Of a stretch of DNA of 64,000 bases, positions 34,569 to 43,044 are shown piece by piece (positions within the stretch are counted from its first letter, which is position 1; the number at the start of each line of letters is the position of its first letter). The stretch covers positions 124,001-188,000 of the forward strand of contig UCCA01000023.1 in assembly GCA_900470805.1 (NCBI GenBank), given 5' to 3'. Below the pieces are notes generated by a model. That model worked only from the letters and a program-made list of their open reading frames with translations, had not been told where the DNA came from and ran no database searches. Made by a program: the position numbers and the translations under genes. This DNA is from Hyphomicrobiales bacterium. Lineage in GTDB: Bacteria; Pseudomonadota; Alphaproteobacteria; Rhizobiales; Rhizobiaceae.

Positions 34569-34784
34569 ATGCGCGAACAATTCAGGAAGGGTGACAAGGT
34601 TGTTTGGAATACCAGCCAAGGATCCACGGAAGGGACTGTCGTCAGGAAGCAAACCACGCCGACAAAAATAAAGGACCATGAGGTCAAGGCGTCGAAATCA
34701 AATCCCGAGTATATCGTCGAAAGCTCGAAGTCCGGAAAACGCGCGGCCCATAAGCCCGATGGTCTCCGAAAGAGTAGCGATTGA
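34569..34784 (+). CDS. HVA1-type Tudor-like small protein (DUF2945)
   Basis: A 71-residue protein of the hypervirulence-associated Tudor-domain family. It has the typical start FRKGDKVVWNTSQGSTEGTVV, then KTTPTKIKDHEVKASKSNPEYIVES and a lysine-rich tail ending AAHKPDGLRK. The ATG at 34569 follows TGGAGGAA. The upstream open frame to 34440 is not needed. The function is unknown; related small proteins are common in Proteobacteria. It stands alone between the DUF917 operon and a decayed regulator gene. Confidence 0.8.
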   Translation: MREQFRKGDKVVWNTSQGSTEGTVVRKQTTPTKIKDHEVKASKSNPEYIVESSKSGKRAAHKPDGLRKSSD

Positions 34785-34799
34785 TCTCATTATATCGCG

Positions 34800-35120
34800 C
34801 ATTGACGATCTGATGTCATGGTTCGTCGGAAACAGGCCGCGTTCGCGCGCCATCGTCTCGAAGGTCTGGACGATTGGGCCGAAGTAGCGGCTGTCGTATT
34901 TCGGAACGATCATGCCGATGGTCCTGGACTTTTCACGCCGCAGCAGGCTCGCCTGCATATTGAAGGCATCATACGAAGCCGGCATGGCTTCCAAACGGCA
35001 CATTCTCATCTTCGAGATTTCCATCGCCAATTCGTTCGCTCTCTCCCGACAGGAGTGCCTTTGATTGCTCGTCTGCAGCTTCCTGGGATGCTTGGCGATA
35101 CCGGTGGAGATCATGCGCCG
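34800..35120 (-). pseudogene. Remnant of a LacI-family regulator gene
   Basis: A minus-strand frame (open 34698-35195) contains a stretch reading like the LacI hinge-to-effector junction: AFNMQASLLRREKSRTIGMIVP, then YFGPIVQTFETMARERGLFP. The upstream helix-turn-helix is not in frame, and the downstream effector domain breaks off within about 25 residues. It therefore looks like a truncated, frameshifted fossil. Its 3' part runs antisense to the end of the HVA1 gene. The residues outside the recognisable core are probably not coding. An unrelated chance similarity cannot be excluded. Confidence 0.4.
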
Positions 35121-35541
35121 CGGCGTGATGATCATCGGCTTCGATGCCATCGCGGGCAAAGAACGGATTGGCTCTGGGGGGAGAAAGCTCGGCATTGATT
35201 GCAGATTGCCGTTTCGCTACCCAGGCGATATCTGGCTCCGCAATCGAAACACTGTGATCAATTCGAGTGGCGGCTGATGGCGCGCTTGATGACACTTTCG
35301 CGATTTTCTCGACCACAAGACCTCCTGCTCAATTGCTTTCATCTAAGATGGCGACCCTCATGTTGAAAGCAAGCAAAAGATCATGCGAGTTCGCGCCGCA
35401 GGGCTACTTCCGCGCTATCCGGCGCATCCGACACCCGCATTGGCAGAGTATTGAACTGACGGGCGTAGGAAAGAATCAATTCGACGGGCCGATGACATGT
35501 CTTCGGCCCGCCCAGGAATTCTCGCTACAATGCTGATCTGC
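35121..35541. other. Non-coding stretch between LacI remnant and alpha/beta hydrolase
   Basis: About 420 nt with no convincing gene. Open frames on both strands lack family features. It may include more decayed regulator sequence. Its right end holds a terminator-like hairpin (35485-35510) for the minus-strand hydrolase gene. Confidence 0.4.
35485..35510 (-). terminator. Terminator-like hairpin after alpha/beta hydrolase gene
   Basis: Arms CGGGCCGA (35485-35492) and TCGGCCCG (35503-35510) form a perfect 8-bp stem with a 10-nt loop. On the minus strand it lies 31 nt past the hydrolase stop codon and is followed by a moderately T-rich stretch. Confidence 0.5.
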
Positions 35542-36303
35542 TTACTTCGCAGCCTCAATTATCAGCTTGGCCACTGCATCAGGATGCGAAAGCATTACAA
35601 CATGGCTTGCAGCCACCTCGACGGCTTTTGCCTTCATGCGCTTGACCTGATCGCGTTGCAGTTGCGGCTGAATGACCTTGTCATCCGTGGACACGACCGC
35701 GAAGGAAGGCACTGTATGCCAGGCGGCCTGAGAGACTGGCGCCGAGATTGCCTTTACGCCAAATGCCCCCTGTGTCGCTGCGATCAATTCCTGCTCGTCG
35801 CGGGGAAGATCCGCAGCGAAGTAATTGAAGACGCCTTCGTCTGTGAATTTCAGGTAGCCCGCAGCATCCTTTTGGATAAACGGGCGACCGGGTGCATCCG
35901 GATAGGGCTTCTGGGTGTCGAGCACCGATTGGCCGACATCCGGGGCGTAAGCTGCAACATATACCAGAGAATGTACCTTAGGGTTGATGCCAGCCTGGGT
36001 AATGACGGCACCTCCATAGGAATGTCCCACCAGTACGACCGGTCCCTCAGCATCAGCTATCGCCCGGTCTGTAAACGCAACATCATTTTCCAGCGTATCG
36101 AGCGGATTCTGGACCGCGACCACTTTCAGCCCTGCCTTTTTCAGAAGAGGAATAACCTTGTTCCACGATGAGCCGTCTGCGAATGCCCCGTGAACGAGGA
36201 CGACGGTTTTCGCGGTGAAATCCGCCGCCACGGACGGCAGCGCCATGGACGCGGTAATAGCAAAGGCAGCGATAGTTGATTTGATGGAGTTCAAGATTTT
36301 CAT
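35542..36303 (-). CDS. Exported alpha/beta hydrolase, paralogue 1
   Basis: A 253-residue secreted serine hydrolase. Signal peptide IKSTIAAFAITASMALPSVAA. The oxyanion region is VVLVHGAFADGSSWNKV and the nucleophile elbow GHSYGG. A late DDKVIQPQLQRDQ and ASHVVMLSHPD supply the likely acid and histidine of the triad. Relatives are annotated as esterases or methyl-ester hydrolases of unknown substrate. It is a paralogue of the hydrolase at 37940; both flank the DJ-1/GlcG pair. The hairpin at 35485-35510 follows it. Periplasmic location is inferred from the signal peptide. Confidence 0.85.
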   Translation of the reverse strand: MKILNSIKSTIAAFAITASMALPSVAADFTAKTVVLVHGAFADGSSWNKVIPLLKKAGLKVVAVQNPLDTLENDVAFTDRAIADAEGPVVLVGHSYGGAVITQAGINPKVHSLVYVAAYAPDVGQSVLDTQKPYPDAPGRPFIQKDAAGYLKFTDEGVFNYFAADLPRDEQELIAATQGAFGVKAISAPVSQAAWHTVPSFAVVSTDDKVIQPQLQRDQVKRMKAKAVEVAASHVVMLSHPDAVAKLIIEAAK

Positions 36304-36485
36304 TTCATACTTCCTTTTTTAAGAATTGGATTTCATGCATCGAGTTGCTTCTGCCCTTTCGGGCAGACGCTTTTTTGAGCCATTCGTACGCTTGAGCGCA
36401 CGAATTTCGTCCTCGGCGAGCCTCCGCTGAAGTTGATTAACAAGCATCTCAATGAGGGTTACGCCGATGGCGGCGGCTTAGAGAT

Positions 36486-36932
36486 TCAGACCACGTTGAC
36501 AGTCCGTGGCTGGTGTTCCCCGGCACCAATCGCTGCCGCGCCGGCCTCCGCGATTGCTATGTCTTCCGAAACGGTACCGCCACTGATGCCAATCGCGCCG
36601 ATCGCCTTGCCATTGCTGGCGATCGGGATCCCACCTCCGAACACGACCACTCTTCCATCATGGGAATGCTGGATGCCGAAGAGATCCGCTCCGGGTTGAG
36701 TGAGGGTACTCAGCTTGTCCGTCCTCGTATTGAAGATCTGCGCGGTGAACGCCTTGTTGATGGCGAGTTCCACCGATCCCGCGATTGCTCCATCCTGCCG
36801 GGTAAAGGACAGCAGTCGTCCATCCGGCCCAATGATCGCGACAGAGCATGCGACTTTCAGTGCAGTCGCTTCAGCAATGGATTGCTCGATCATCTTTTGC
36901 GCTTGTAGGAGCGTCAGGTCTAAGCTGTTCAT
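36486..36932 (-). CDS. GlcG/HbpS-like (DUF336) heme-binding family protein
   Basis: About 148 residues from the ATG at 36932 (MNSLDLTLLQAQKMIEQ). The GlcG/HbpS fold is indicated by ACSVAIIGPDGRLLSFTRQDGA, the conserved SVELAINKAFTA and the glycine-rich GGGIPIASNGKAIGAIGISGGTVSEDIAIAEAGAAAI. Members bind heme or act with alkyl-oxidising enzymes; here no exporter signal is present. The frame is open to 36992, three nt past the stop of the upstream DJ-1/PfpI gene, so the two are co-transcribed. The pair suggests protection against oxidative or carbonyl damage, an inference. Confidence 0.82.
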   Translation of the reverse strand: MNSLDLTLLQAQKMIEQSIAEATALKVACSVAIIGPDGRLLSFTRQDGAIAGSVELAINKAFTAQIFNTRTDKLSTLTQPGADLFGIQHSHDGRVVVFGGGIPIASNGKAIGAIGISGGTVSEDIAIAEAGAAAIGAGEHQPRTVNVV

Positions 36933-36995
36933 GTCAAAATCCGATCCTTCGTTGACAGTCGCCAATCGTCTGCGACTGCCCACGAAACTCATTGG

Positions 36996-37694
36996 TCAGG
37001 CAGTTCTGATCTGCGAATGGCTCAAAGCCGCAATGAGAGCCTCGGCGGCCTCGCCGGAAGAGGCAGGGTTTTGCCCGGTGATGAGCCGGCCATCGACAAC
37101 CGTGTGAACACCCCAGTCCTTCACCTTCGAGAATACCGCACCTTGGCTGACAAGCTCATCTTCGACCAGGAACGGGACGACCTTGGTCAGGCCAACACCT
37201 TCCTCTTCCGTGTTGGTGAAACCAGTGACGTAGCGCCCCCGGACGAAAGGCGAGCCATCGGCATTTTTGACGTGGCGAAGCACGCCTGGAGCATGACAAA
37301 CGAGCGCAATCGTCTTGCCGGCTGCGATGAAGGATTCGATCAACCGAATGGAGTTGACGTCTTCGGCAAGGTCCCACATCGGGCCATGGCCGCCAGGATA
37401 AAAGACGGTGTCAAAGTCCCTCTGATCGACGCTGTCGAGGCGCACCGTCTGAGCAAGCTGCGCATTGGCATCCGCGTCTTCCTTGAACCTTGCCGTCAGC
37501 TCAGTCTGGAACATGGGCTCGTCGCTCTTCGGATCAAGCGGCGGCTGACCACCCTTCGGAGAGGCAAGAGTGATGTCTGCGCCGGCATCTTTGAATGCAT
37601 AGTAGGGCGCTGCGAGTTCCTCGAGCCAAAAACCCGTCTTTCGGCCGGTGTTCCCGAGTGTCTCGTGCGAGGTTAGAACCATGAGAACTTTCAT
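36996..37694 (-). CDS. DJ-1/PfpI family protein (Hsp31-like, type 1 glutamine amidotransferase fold)
   Basis: A 232-residue cytoplasmic protein. The nucleophile cysteine sits in the elbow IALVCHAPGVL, with the conserved glutamate in the N-terminal part (LEELAAPYYAF). FDTVFYPGGHGPMWDLAED is the typical loop before it. The length and motif order fit the Hsp31/YajL-like class, which acts as glyoxalase III-type deglycase or holding chaperone against carbonyl stress. It lies upstream of the GlcG-like gene in the same direction, with 63 nt to the preferred start. Exact activity cannot be read from sequence. Confidence 0.88.
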   Translation of the reverse strand: MKVLMVLTSHETLGNTGRKTGFWLEELAAPYYAFKDAGADITLASPKGGQPPLDPKSDEPMFQTELTARFKEDADANAQLAQTVRLDSVDQRDFDTVFYPGGHGPMWDLAEDVNSIRLIESFIAAGKTIALVCHAPGVLRHVKNADGSPFVRGRYVTGFTNTEEEGVGLTKVVPFLVEDELVSQGAVFSKVKDWGVHTVVDGRLITGQNPASSGEAAEALIAALSHSQIRTA

Positions 37695-37889
37695 CGTCGT
37701 ATCCTTTAATGGTCGCGGCCATATCGGCCTGTGGCTCGATCAGCGCTTCAGCCTTTCGATAGGTTGATGATCTCACCTGAAAATGCATTTAAGAAATTTA
37801 TTTATTGGATTTCAGACATTCACTCGGGAGCATATCTTCCGGTGATTGCCCATAAGGTCCTCGTCTTGGGTGTGACGCAGCGTCTCAGG

Positions 37890-37931
37890 CCCGCGGAGCG
37901 CTCGGAATATTCATCCCGAGCGCTCCGCGGG
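37890..37931 (-). terminator. Strong 16-bp hairpin after second alpha/beta hydrolase gene
   Basis: Arms CCCGCGGAGCGCTCGG (37890-37905) and CCGAGCGCTCCGCGGG (37916-37931) are perfectly complementary over 16 bp around a 10-nt loop. It lies 8 nt past the hydrolase stop on the minus strand. A T-run is lacking on that strand; the plus-strand side reads GAGGCTTTATTATT. Probably a terminator or 3' stabiliser. Confidence 0.65.
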
Positions 37932-37939
37932 AGGCTTTA

Positions 37940-38707
37940 TTATTCGGAAACCCTTGCCGCTTTCTCGATCACGTCGACAACGATACGCGGATTCGAGATG
38001 TAGACTGCATGGCTGGAGTTCACCTCGGTGACGTGAGCGCCGCCTCGCTTATACATCCAGCGCTCCAACTGGGGATTGATAGCCTTATCCTTTGTAGAGA
38101 CAATCGCGAACGCCGGTTTATCGTGCCAGGCAGCCTTGGTGGTCGGCGCGGAGAACGCCTTTTGCGACGGCAGGACTTGGGAAACCGCCATGAAAGCTGC
38201 GGTCTTCTTGGGCAAATCCGCTGCGAAATCCTGGGCAAACTTTGCAGGGTCGAGATAGAGGTAGCCGTCCTTCGTGGCTTTGATGTCCTCACTCGGCAAA
38301 GGCATGGTCTTTACAAGCGATAGCAGGCTGTCGCCGGCTTCCGGCATGAATGCTGCGGCATAGACCAGCGACTTCACCTTGGGATCGTTGCCGGCATCCG
38401 TTATGACCAGTCCGCCATAGCTATGACCAACGAGAACAACGGGACCGTCCTGCTGATCGAGGACGCGCTTGGTTGCGTCAATATCGTCTTGAAGACTTGT
38501 CTGCGGCTCCTGTACAATGCTGACCTTGAAGCCGTCCTTGGTCAATCGATCGGTAACGGCCTGCCAGCCTGACCCATCGGCGAACGCCCCGTGGACGAGA
38601 ACGACATTCTTGATCCTGCCGTCCTGTGCAGCGGTTGCTACGTTTGAGGAAAGCGCAACTGACGTCAGAATTGCAGCCTTTGCAAGAAACTGAAAAGCTT
38701 TAGACAT
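37940..38707 (-). CDS. Exported alpha/beta hydrolase, paralogue 2
   Basis: A 255-residue secreted hydrolase related to the one at 35542. Signal peptide FQFLAKAAILTSVALSSNVATA. The same VVLVHGAFADGSGWQAV oxyanion region and GHSYGG nucleophile elbow are present. TKDKAINPQLERWMYKR and NSSHAVYISNPR give the probable acid and histidine. The frame is open to 38818, overlapping katG, but the ATG at 38707 starts a normal signal peptide. It lies 88 nt downstream of katG on the same strand, separated by a hairpin. Substrate unknown. Confidence 0.85.
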   Translation of the reverse strand: MSKAFQFLAKAAILTSVALSSNVATAAQDGRIKNVVLVHGAFADGSGWQAVTDRLTKDGFKVSIVQEPQTSLQDDIDATKRVLDQQDGPVVLVGHSYGGLVITDAGNDPKVKSLVYAAAFMPEAGDSLLSLVKTMPLPSEDIKATKDGYLYLDPAKFAQDFAADLPKKTAAFMAVSQVLPSQKAFSAPTTKAAWHDKPAFAIVSTKDKAINPQLERWMYKRGGAHVTEVNSSHAVYISNPRIVVDVIEKAARVSE

Positions 38708-38766
38708 TGGAACACTCCTAGTTTTCGTTAAGTCTGTGACGTTGGATTCCGGTTGAAAGCGGAAGC

Positions 38767-38786
38767 GCTGGAGACATATCTCCAGC
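38767..38786 (-). terminator. Short hairpin after katG
   Basis: GCTGGAGA (38767-38774) pairs with TCTCCAGC (38779-38786) around a 4-nt loop, 9 nt past the katG stop on the minus strand. It is followed by pyrimidine-rich sequence. A weak terminator or processing site. Confidence 0.45.
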
Positions 38787-38795
38787 ATCATGTGC

Positions 38796-40979
38796 TCAGA
38801 GATCGAAGCGGTCGGCATTCATGACCTTGTTCCAAGCGGCAACGAAGTCCTTGACGAACTTCGCTTTCGCGTCGGACTGCCCGTAGACTTCGGCGAGCGC
38901 GCGCAGTTGCGAATGTGAGCCGAAGATCAAGTCGACGCGGGTACCGGTCCACTTGAATTCACCAGTTTGTCTATCACGCCCCTCGTAAACGCCTTCGTTT
39001 CCGGCAACCGGAGCCCACTGCGTGCCCATGTCGAGCAGGTTGACAAAGAAGTCGTTGGAGAGCGTTTCCGGCCGTAATGTGAATACGCCATGCTCGGGAG
39101 CACCGGCTTTCAGCACACGCAGACCGCCGATGAGAACGGTCATTTCAGGCGCCGTCAGTGTCAGCAACTGGGCGCGATCCACGAGCGCTTCTTCAGCCTT
39201 CAGGAACTGGGCACGCTTGCGATTGACGTAGTTCGTGAATGCATCAGCCCTTGGCTCGAGCGCTGCGAAGGAGGCAACGTCGGTTTGCGCGTCGGAGGCA
39301 TCGGTGCGACCCGGCGTGAACGGCACTGCCACGGACTGACCGCCGGCCTCTGCCGCCCTTTCGACGCCGGAAGCGCCGGCCAACACAATCAGATCGGCAA
39401 GAGAGAGCTGCTTGCCGTTGGTCTGGGCAGTATTGAACTCCTTCTGGATGCCTTCAAGAACACCGAGAACCTTGGCGAGCTGCGCAGGCTGGTTGGCTTC
39501 CCAATCTTTCTGCGGCGCAAGACGGAGGCGCGCGCCATTGGCACCGCCACGCTTGTCGGAGCCTCGGAAGGTTGAGGCAGACGCCCAGGCGGTGGAAACC
39601 AATTCCTGAACGGAAAGGCCCGCAGAGAGAACTTTCTCCTTCAAGAATACGACATCGGAATCGTCGATCAGCTTGTGGTCGACGGGGGGAACGACATCCT
39701 GCCAGATCATGTCTTCGGCAGGCACATCGGGCCCGAGATAGCGAGTCTTCGGTCCCATATCGCGGTGCGTCAGCTTGAACCAGGCGCGAGCGAACGCGTC
39801 GGCGAACTCGGCCGGGTTTTCCAGGAAGCGGCGCGAGATCTTTTCGTAGATTGGATCGAAGCGCAGGGCGAGATCGCTGGTCAGCATCGCCGGGCGATGC
39901 ATCTTCGACGCGTCGAAGGCATCTGGAATCGAGGCCTCGGCGGTCTTCGCCACCCACTGCTTGGCGCCCGCCGGACTGGTCGTCAGTTCCCATTCGAAGC
40001 CGAAAAGGTTCTCGAAGAAGAAGTTGCTCCACTGCGTCGGCGTCTGTGTCCAGGTGACTTCGAGACCGCTACCGATGGCATCGCGGCCTACGCCGCTGTT
40101 GAACTTGCTCGACCAGCCGAGCCCTTGTGCTTCCAGCTCATCTCCTTCGGGTTCGACGCCGACCAGCGACGGGTCGCCAGCACCATGGGTTTTGCCGAAG
40201 GTGTGTCCGCCGGCGATCAGCGCCACGGTTTCCTCGTCGTTCATCGCCATGCGGGCAAAAGTGTCGCGGATGTCGCGCGCGGAGGCGAGCGGATCCGGGT
40301 TGCCGTTTGGTCCTTCGGGGTTGACGTAGATGAGGCCCATCTGCACGGCACCGAGCGGCTCCGCGAGCTCGCGTTGGCCGCTATAGCGCTCATCGCCAAG
40401 CCATGAACCTTCAGGACCCCAGTATAGATCTTCAGGCTCCCAAACATCGGCACGGCCACCGGCAAAGCCGAAGGTCTTGAAGCCCATAGATTCCAGGGCG
40501 ACATTGCCGGTCAAAATGTATAGGTCGGCCCAGGAAATGCTGTTGCCGTATTTCTGCTTGATCGGCCAGAGAAGGCGGCGGGCCTTGTCCAGGTTGACGT
40601 TGTCAGGCCAGCTGTTCAGCGGTGCGAAACGCTGCTGGCCCTGGCCGGCTCCGCCGCGCCCGTCGGTGATGCGGTAGGTCCCGGCGCTATGCCACGCCAT
40701 GCGGATGAAGAGGCCACCGTAGTGGCCAAAGTCGGCTGGCCACCACTCCTGTGAGTCGGTCATCAGCGTGAAAAGGTCCTGCTTCAGCGCTTCGAGGTCG
40801 AGCTTACTGAACTCTTCTGGATAGTTGAACCCCTCCCCCATCGGGTTGGAGCGGAGGGAATGGCCGTGCAGGATCTGCACGTCGAGCTGGTTCGGCCACC
40901 AGTCACGATTCATATTCCGGGGCGCGCCAGACGAATGCGCAACGGGACATCTGCCCCTGTTTTCTACGGTGCTATCCAT
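38796..40979 (-). CDS. katG: Bifunctional catalase-peroxidase
   Basis: A 727-residue heme enzyme that removes hydrogen peroxide by catalase and peroxidase cycles in the cytoplasm. The distal active site is seen in FIRMAWHSAGTYRITDGRGG, with the Arg, Trp and His of the family. The proximal heme ligand is in ALIAGGHTFGKTHGAG. The tyrosine of the Met-Tyr-Trp adduct is in LIYVNPEGPNGNPDP. The C-terminal, heme-free half follows and ends ADRFDL. Full length for bacterial KatG. A TATAAT-like -10 box lies at 40996-41001 on the minus strand. No OxyR gene is adjacent, unlike in many rhizobia. Confidence 0.97.
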   Translation of the reverse strand: MDSTVENRGRCPVAHSSGAPRNMNRDWWPNQLDVQILHGHSLRSNPMGEGFNYPEEFSKLDLEALKQDLFTLMTDSQEWWPADFGHYGGLFIRMAWHSAGTYRITDGRGGAGQGQQRFAPLNSWPDNVNLDKARRLLWPIKQKYGNSISWADLYILTGNVALESMGFKTFGFAGGRADVWEPEDLYWGPEGSWLGDERYSGQRELAEPLGAVQMGLIYVNPEGPNGNPDPLASARDIRDTFARMAMNDEETVALIAGGHTFGKTHGAGDPSLVGVEPEGDELEAQGLGWSSKFNSGVGRDAIGSGLEVTWTQTPTQWSNFFFENLFGFEWELTTSPAGAKQWVAKTAEASIPDAFDASKMHRPAMLTSDLALRFDPIYEKISRRFLENPAEFADAFARAWFKLTHRDMGPKTRYLGPDVPAEDMIWQDVVPPVDHKLIDDSDVVFLKEKVLSAGLSVQELVSTAWASASTFRGSDKRGGANGARLRLAPQKDWEANQPAQLAKVLGVLEGIQKEFNTAQTNGKQLSLADLIVLAGASGVERAAEAGGQSVAVPFTPGRTDASDAQTDVASFAALEPRADAFTNYVNRKRAQFLKAEEALVDRAQLLTLTAPEMTVLIGGLRVLKAGAPEHGVFTLRPETLSNDFFVNLLDMGTQWAPVAGNEGVYEGRDRQTGEFKWTGTRVDLIFGSHSQLRALAEVYGQSDAKAKFVKDFVAAWNKVMNADRFDL

Positions 40980-40995
40980 GATTTTTCTCGGTGTG

Positions 40996-41001
40996 ATTAT
41001 A
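40996..41001 (-). promoter_or_regulatory. Likely -10 box of katG promoter
   Basis: TATAAT on the minus strand, 17 nt before the katG start codon. It lies in a 211-nt gap between katG and the DUF1330 gene. ATAG and CTAT elements nearby recall OxyR half-sites, but their spacing does not match the consensus, so OxyR control is not claimed. Confidence 0.4.
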
Positions 41002-41190
41002 GGAGATTGGGAATAGCCACTTTTGCGCGCTATACCCTTATGAGCTGGAGTGAGCCGGCATTGAGAATGCCGATATTCACTGTCAGAATTCCGCGCGGAG
41101 TGCGGGACAGAAGGTCTATGTCCGCATCTGTTCCACCCTTGCCCCGTGCGACCACCAGCTCACTGCTGGTGCTGAGGGAACGTAGTCCGA

Positions 41191-41496
41191 TCAGGGCGAC
41201 GCTTGGTCAGGCATGCCTTCGATGACAAATGCACGGCTTTTGCTGCCCAGCTTCCGATGGGCGAGCGCGGTCTGATAGTCTGGGCTTTGGTACCAGTCCA
41301 TCGCTTCGTCCATCGTCGGAAACCTCAATATAACCGCCCCTTCGAACGACGAGCCTTCGAGGATAAGATGCTCGCCATAATATGCGACGGTGCTGAACGT
41401 TCGGCCCTGACAAGCAATCGGTGCGAGCTCGCGATAGCGATCTAGGGAGGCGATATCGGTGGTAGATTCGCGAATTATTACAACATATGCAGTCAT
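41191..41496 (-). CDS. DUF1330 family protein
   Basis: A 101-residue protein of the dimeric alpha-beta-barrel (DUF1330) family. It has the typical start TAYVVIIRESTTDIASLDRYRELA, the middle LEGSSFEGAVILRFPTMDEAMDWYQSPDYQTAL and a short basic end. The biochemical function is unknown. It is divergent from the AraC-family gene, with 331 nt between, and located upstream of katG on the same strand. Confidence 0.85.
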   Translation of the reverse strand: MTAYVVIIRESTTDIASLDRYRELAPIACQGRTFSTVAYYGEHLILEGSSFEGAVILRFPTMDEAMDWYQSPDYQTALAHRKLGSKSRAFVIEGMPDQASP

Positions 41497-41827
41497 GAAG
41501 CAGTCCTCAGATGGAGATCAGGACAGCGGAAATCCGAGCAATTTCTGTCGGTCATTTGGTAATCGAACACTGTATCTTCTCTCTTTAGCGTTCCAAAAAC
41601 TCAAGTTGGGCCCATCGACGTAAGTTCCCCGAAGGTGGTTTCGAAACCGCTTCGGAGGCATTGTCACCAATTTCCCCTCTGTCGAAGACGCCTTTCTGAT
41701 CGATCGCAAGTCGTCTTCGACAGAGGGAAATCTGCCAGAAATTCGGATGCCTGCTTTTGTTTTTGGGACGCAATGCTTGCGATTCAAAACAAAATGAATA
41801 GACTGGTCTACCTATCAAGGAGTGGCC
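41497..41827. promoter_or_regulatory. Divergent region between DUF1330 and AraC-family genes, with long inverted repeat
   Basis: 331 nt without a convincing gene. It contains an inverted repeat: TTTCCCCTCTGTCGAAGACG (41671-41690) against CGTCTTCGACAGAGGGAAA (41712-41730). That gives a 16-bp perfect core, one bulged base and a 21-nt spacer. The left promoter serves DUF1330 and the right one AraC. The repeat could be an operator for the AraC protein or an RNA hairpin. Open minus-strand frames across it have no family features. Confidence 0.45.
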
Positions 41828-42784
41828 ATGAACGCCTCGATCAGTTTAGACACATCCAGGGCGCCTCCAAAGGACCGATTTTCATTGTGGCGGGAGGCAT
41901 TGCTCAGCAGCTTTTTCCATGTTCGCTGCGAGTCTGAATGTGGCTCTAATTTCGCCGGCACAATTGAGACCACACGCCACAAGACGATATCACTTAGTCG
42001 AATGAGCGGTATCGCCTACGCTATGGAGCGTCGCGAAACCGACATTCGCATGGACAAGGATGAGGTGTTTCTTTTAGCGATACAAACCTCAGCCACGGCC
42101 GAGATCAGGCAGTTTGGTGCATCTGCGTTGTTGAGGCCTGGCGATATGGCGCTGTGTGACAGCACCAAGCCTTTCCGACTGCGTTTGAATGACGGATTTT
42201 CGCAGACTGTCGTGCAGTTTCCCAAGGCGAAGTTGTTGCGCCGGTTACCGAATGCTCAGATGGCGGCCGCCCGTCGAATTGACGGCCAAGCAGGCATTGG
42301 CAATCTTATCCGAGAATGCATTTTATCGCTAAGCATCTTTGCTGGGGATAGCAACCAGTCGCTATGCGCAATGATCGAAGAGACACTCGTCGATTTGATC
42401 GCGACGGCCGCCGCCGCGACAATCGGGGATTTGGCTGCCCTTCCATCGTTCAAGCATGACACCTTGTTGCGGGCCAAGACCTGGATCCGGGATCATTTGG
42501 AGCGTACTGACCTCGATCGGAATGCAGTAGCCTTGGCGATTGGAATGTCCGTGCGGCGCTTGAACGCGTTGTTCTCGGAGGAGGGGAGTTCCATATCTGA
42601 TTTCATTCGTCAGACGCGCCTTGAGACTGTCTGTCTCGAACTGCGCGACGAACGATTTTCACAAATTTCGATTTCCGAAATTGCCTTGCGAAATGGCTTC
42701 GCGAATTTCCAGCACTTCTCAACGTCTTTCAAAGCGCATTACGGTAAGACGCCAAGAGAATGGCGCGTCATTTCGTTAGGCTAG
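41828..42784 (+). CDS. AraC-family transcriptional regulator
   Basis: A 318-residue activator-type regulator. An N-terminal AraC-binding-like domain of the NitR/AlkS type (LWREALLSSFFHVRCESE onward, including LRPGDMALCDSTKPF) precedes the double helix-turn-helix: DRNAVALAIGMSVRRLNALFSEEG and ISEIALRNGFANFQHFSTSFKAHYGKTPREWR. The ATG at 41828 follows AGGAGT; the GTG at 41822 is less likely. Its divergent neighbour is DUF1330, the obvious first candidate target. Confidence 0.88.
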   Translation: MNASISLDTSRAPPKDRFSLWREALLSSFFHVRCESECGSNFAGTIETTRHKTISLSRMSGIAYAMERRETDIRMDKDEVFLLAIQTSATAEIRQFGASALLRPGDMALCDSTKPFRLRLNDGFSQTVVQFPKAKLLRRLPNAQMAAARRIDGQAGIGNLIRECILSLSIFAGDSNQSLCAMIEETLVDLIATAAAATIGDLAALPSFKHDTLLRAKTWIRDHLERTDLDRNAVALAIGMSVRRLNALFSEEGSSISDFIRQTRLETVCLELRDERFSQISISEIALRNGFANFQHFSTSFKAHYGKTPREWRVISLG

Positions 42785-43044
42785 CTACGAGTTAAGAAAT
42801 AGGCCGCAGATGCCTCCAGATGCGCCCACGAAAGCACCCGCCATACCAGGCTGAAGTCATGGAGCGCGAACCTATGTGGAAAGCTCAGGCACCGAATTAG
42901 CTCGGAAAATCAATGCGCTCCAAAGAGCGTCATGTCTGACTACTACGGGCTAAATAAAACAAAACCGATGATACACATCCGCGACGAGGACTAGCGCCGC
43001 AATGACGCTAGAACGCCGCGGTGGCCTGACGCGGAATACGAATA

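Noticed and set aside
40980..41060. Possible OxyR operator upstream of katG
   Set aside because: ATAG and CTAT elements occur, but at 13-nt spacing rather than 7, and no oxyR gene is adjacent.
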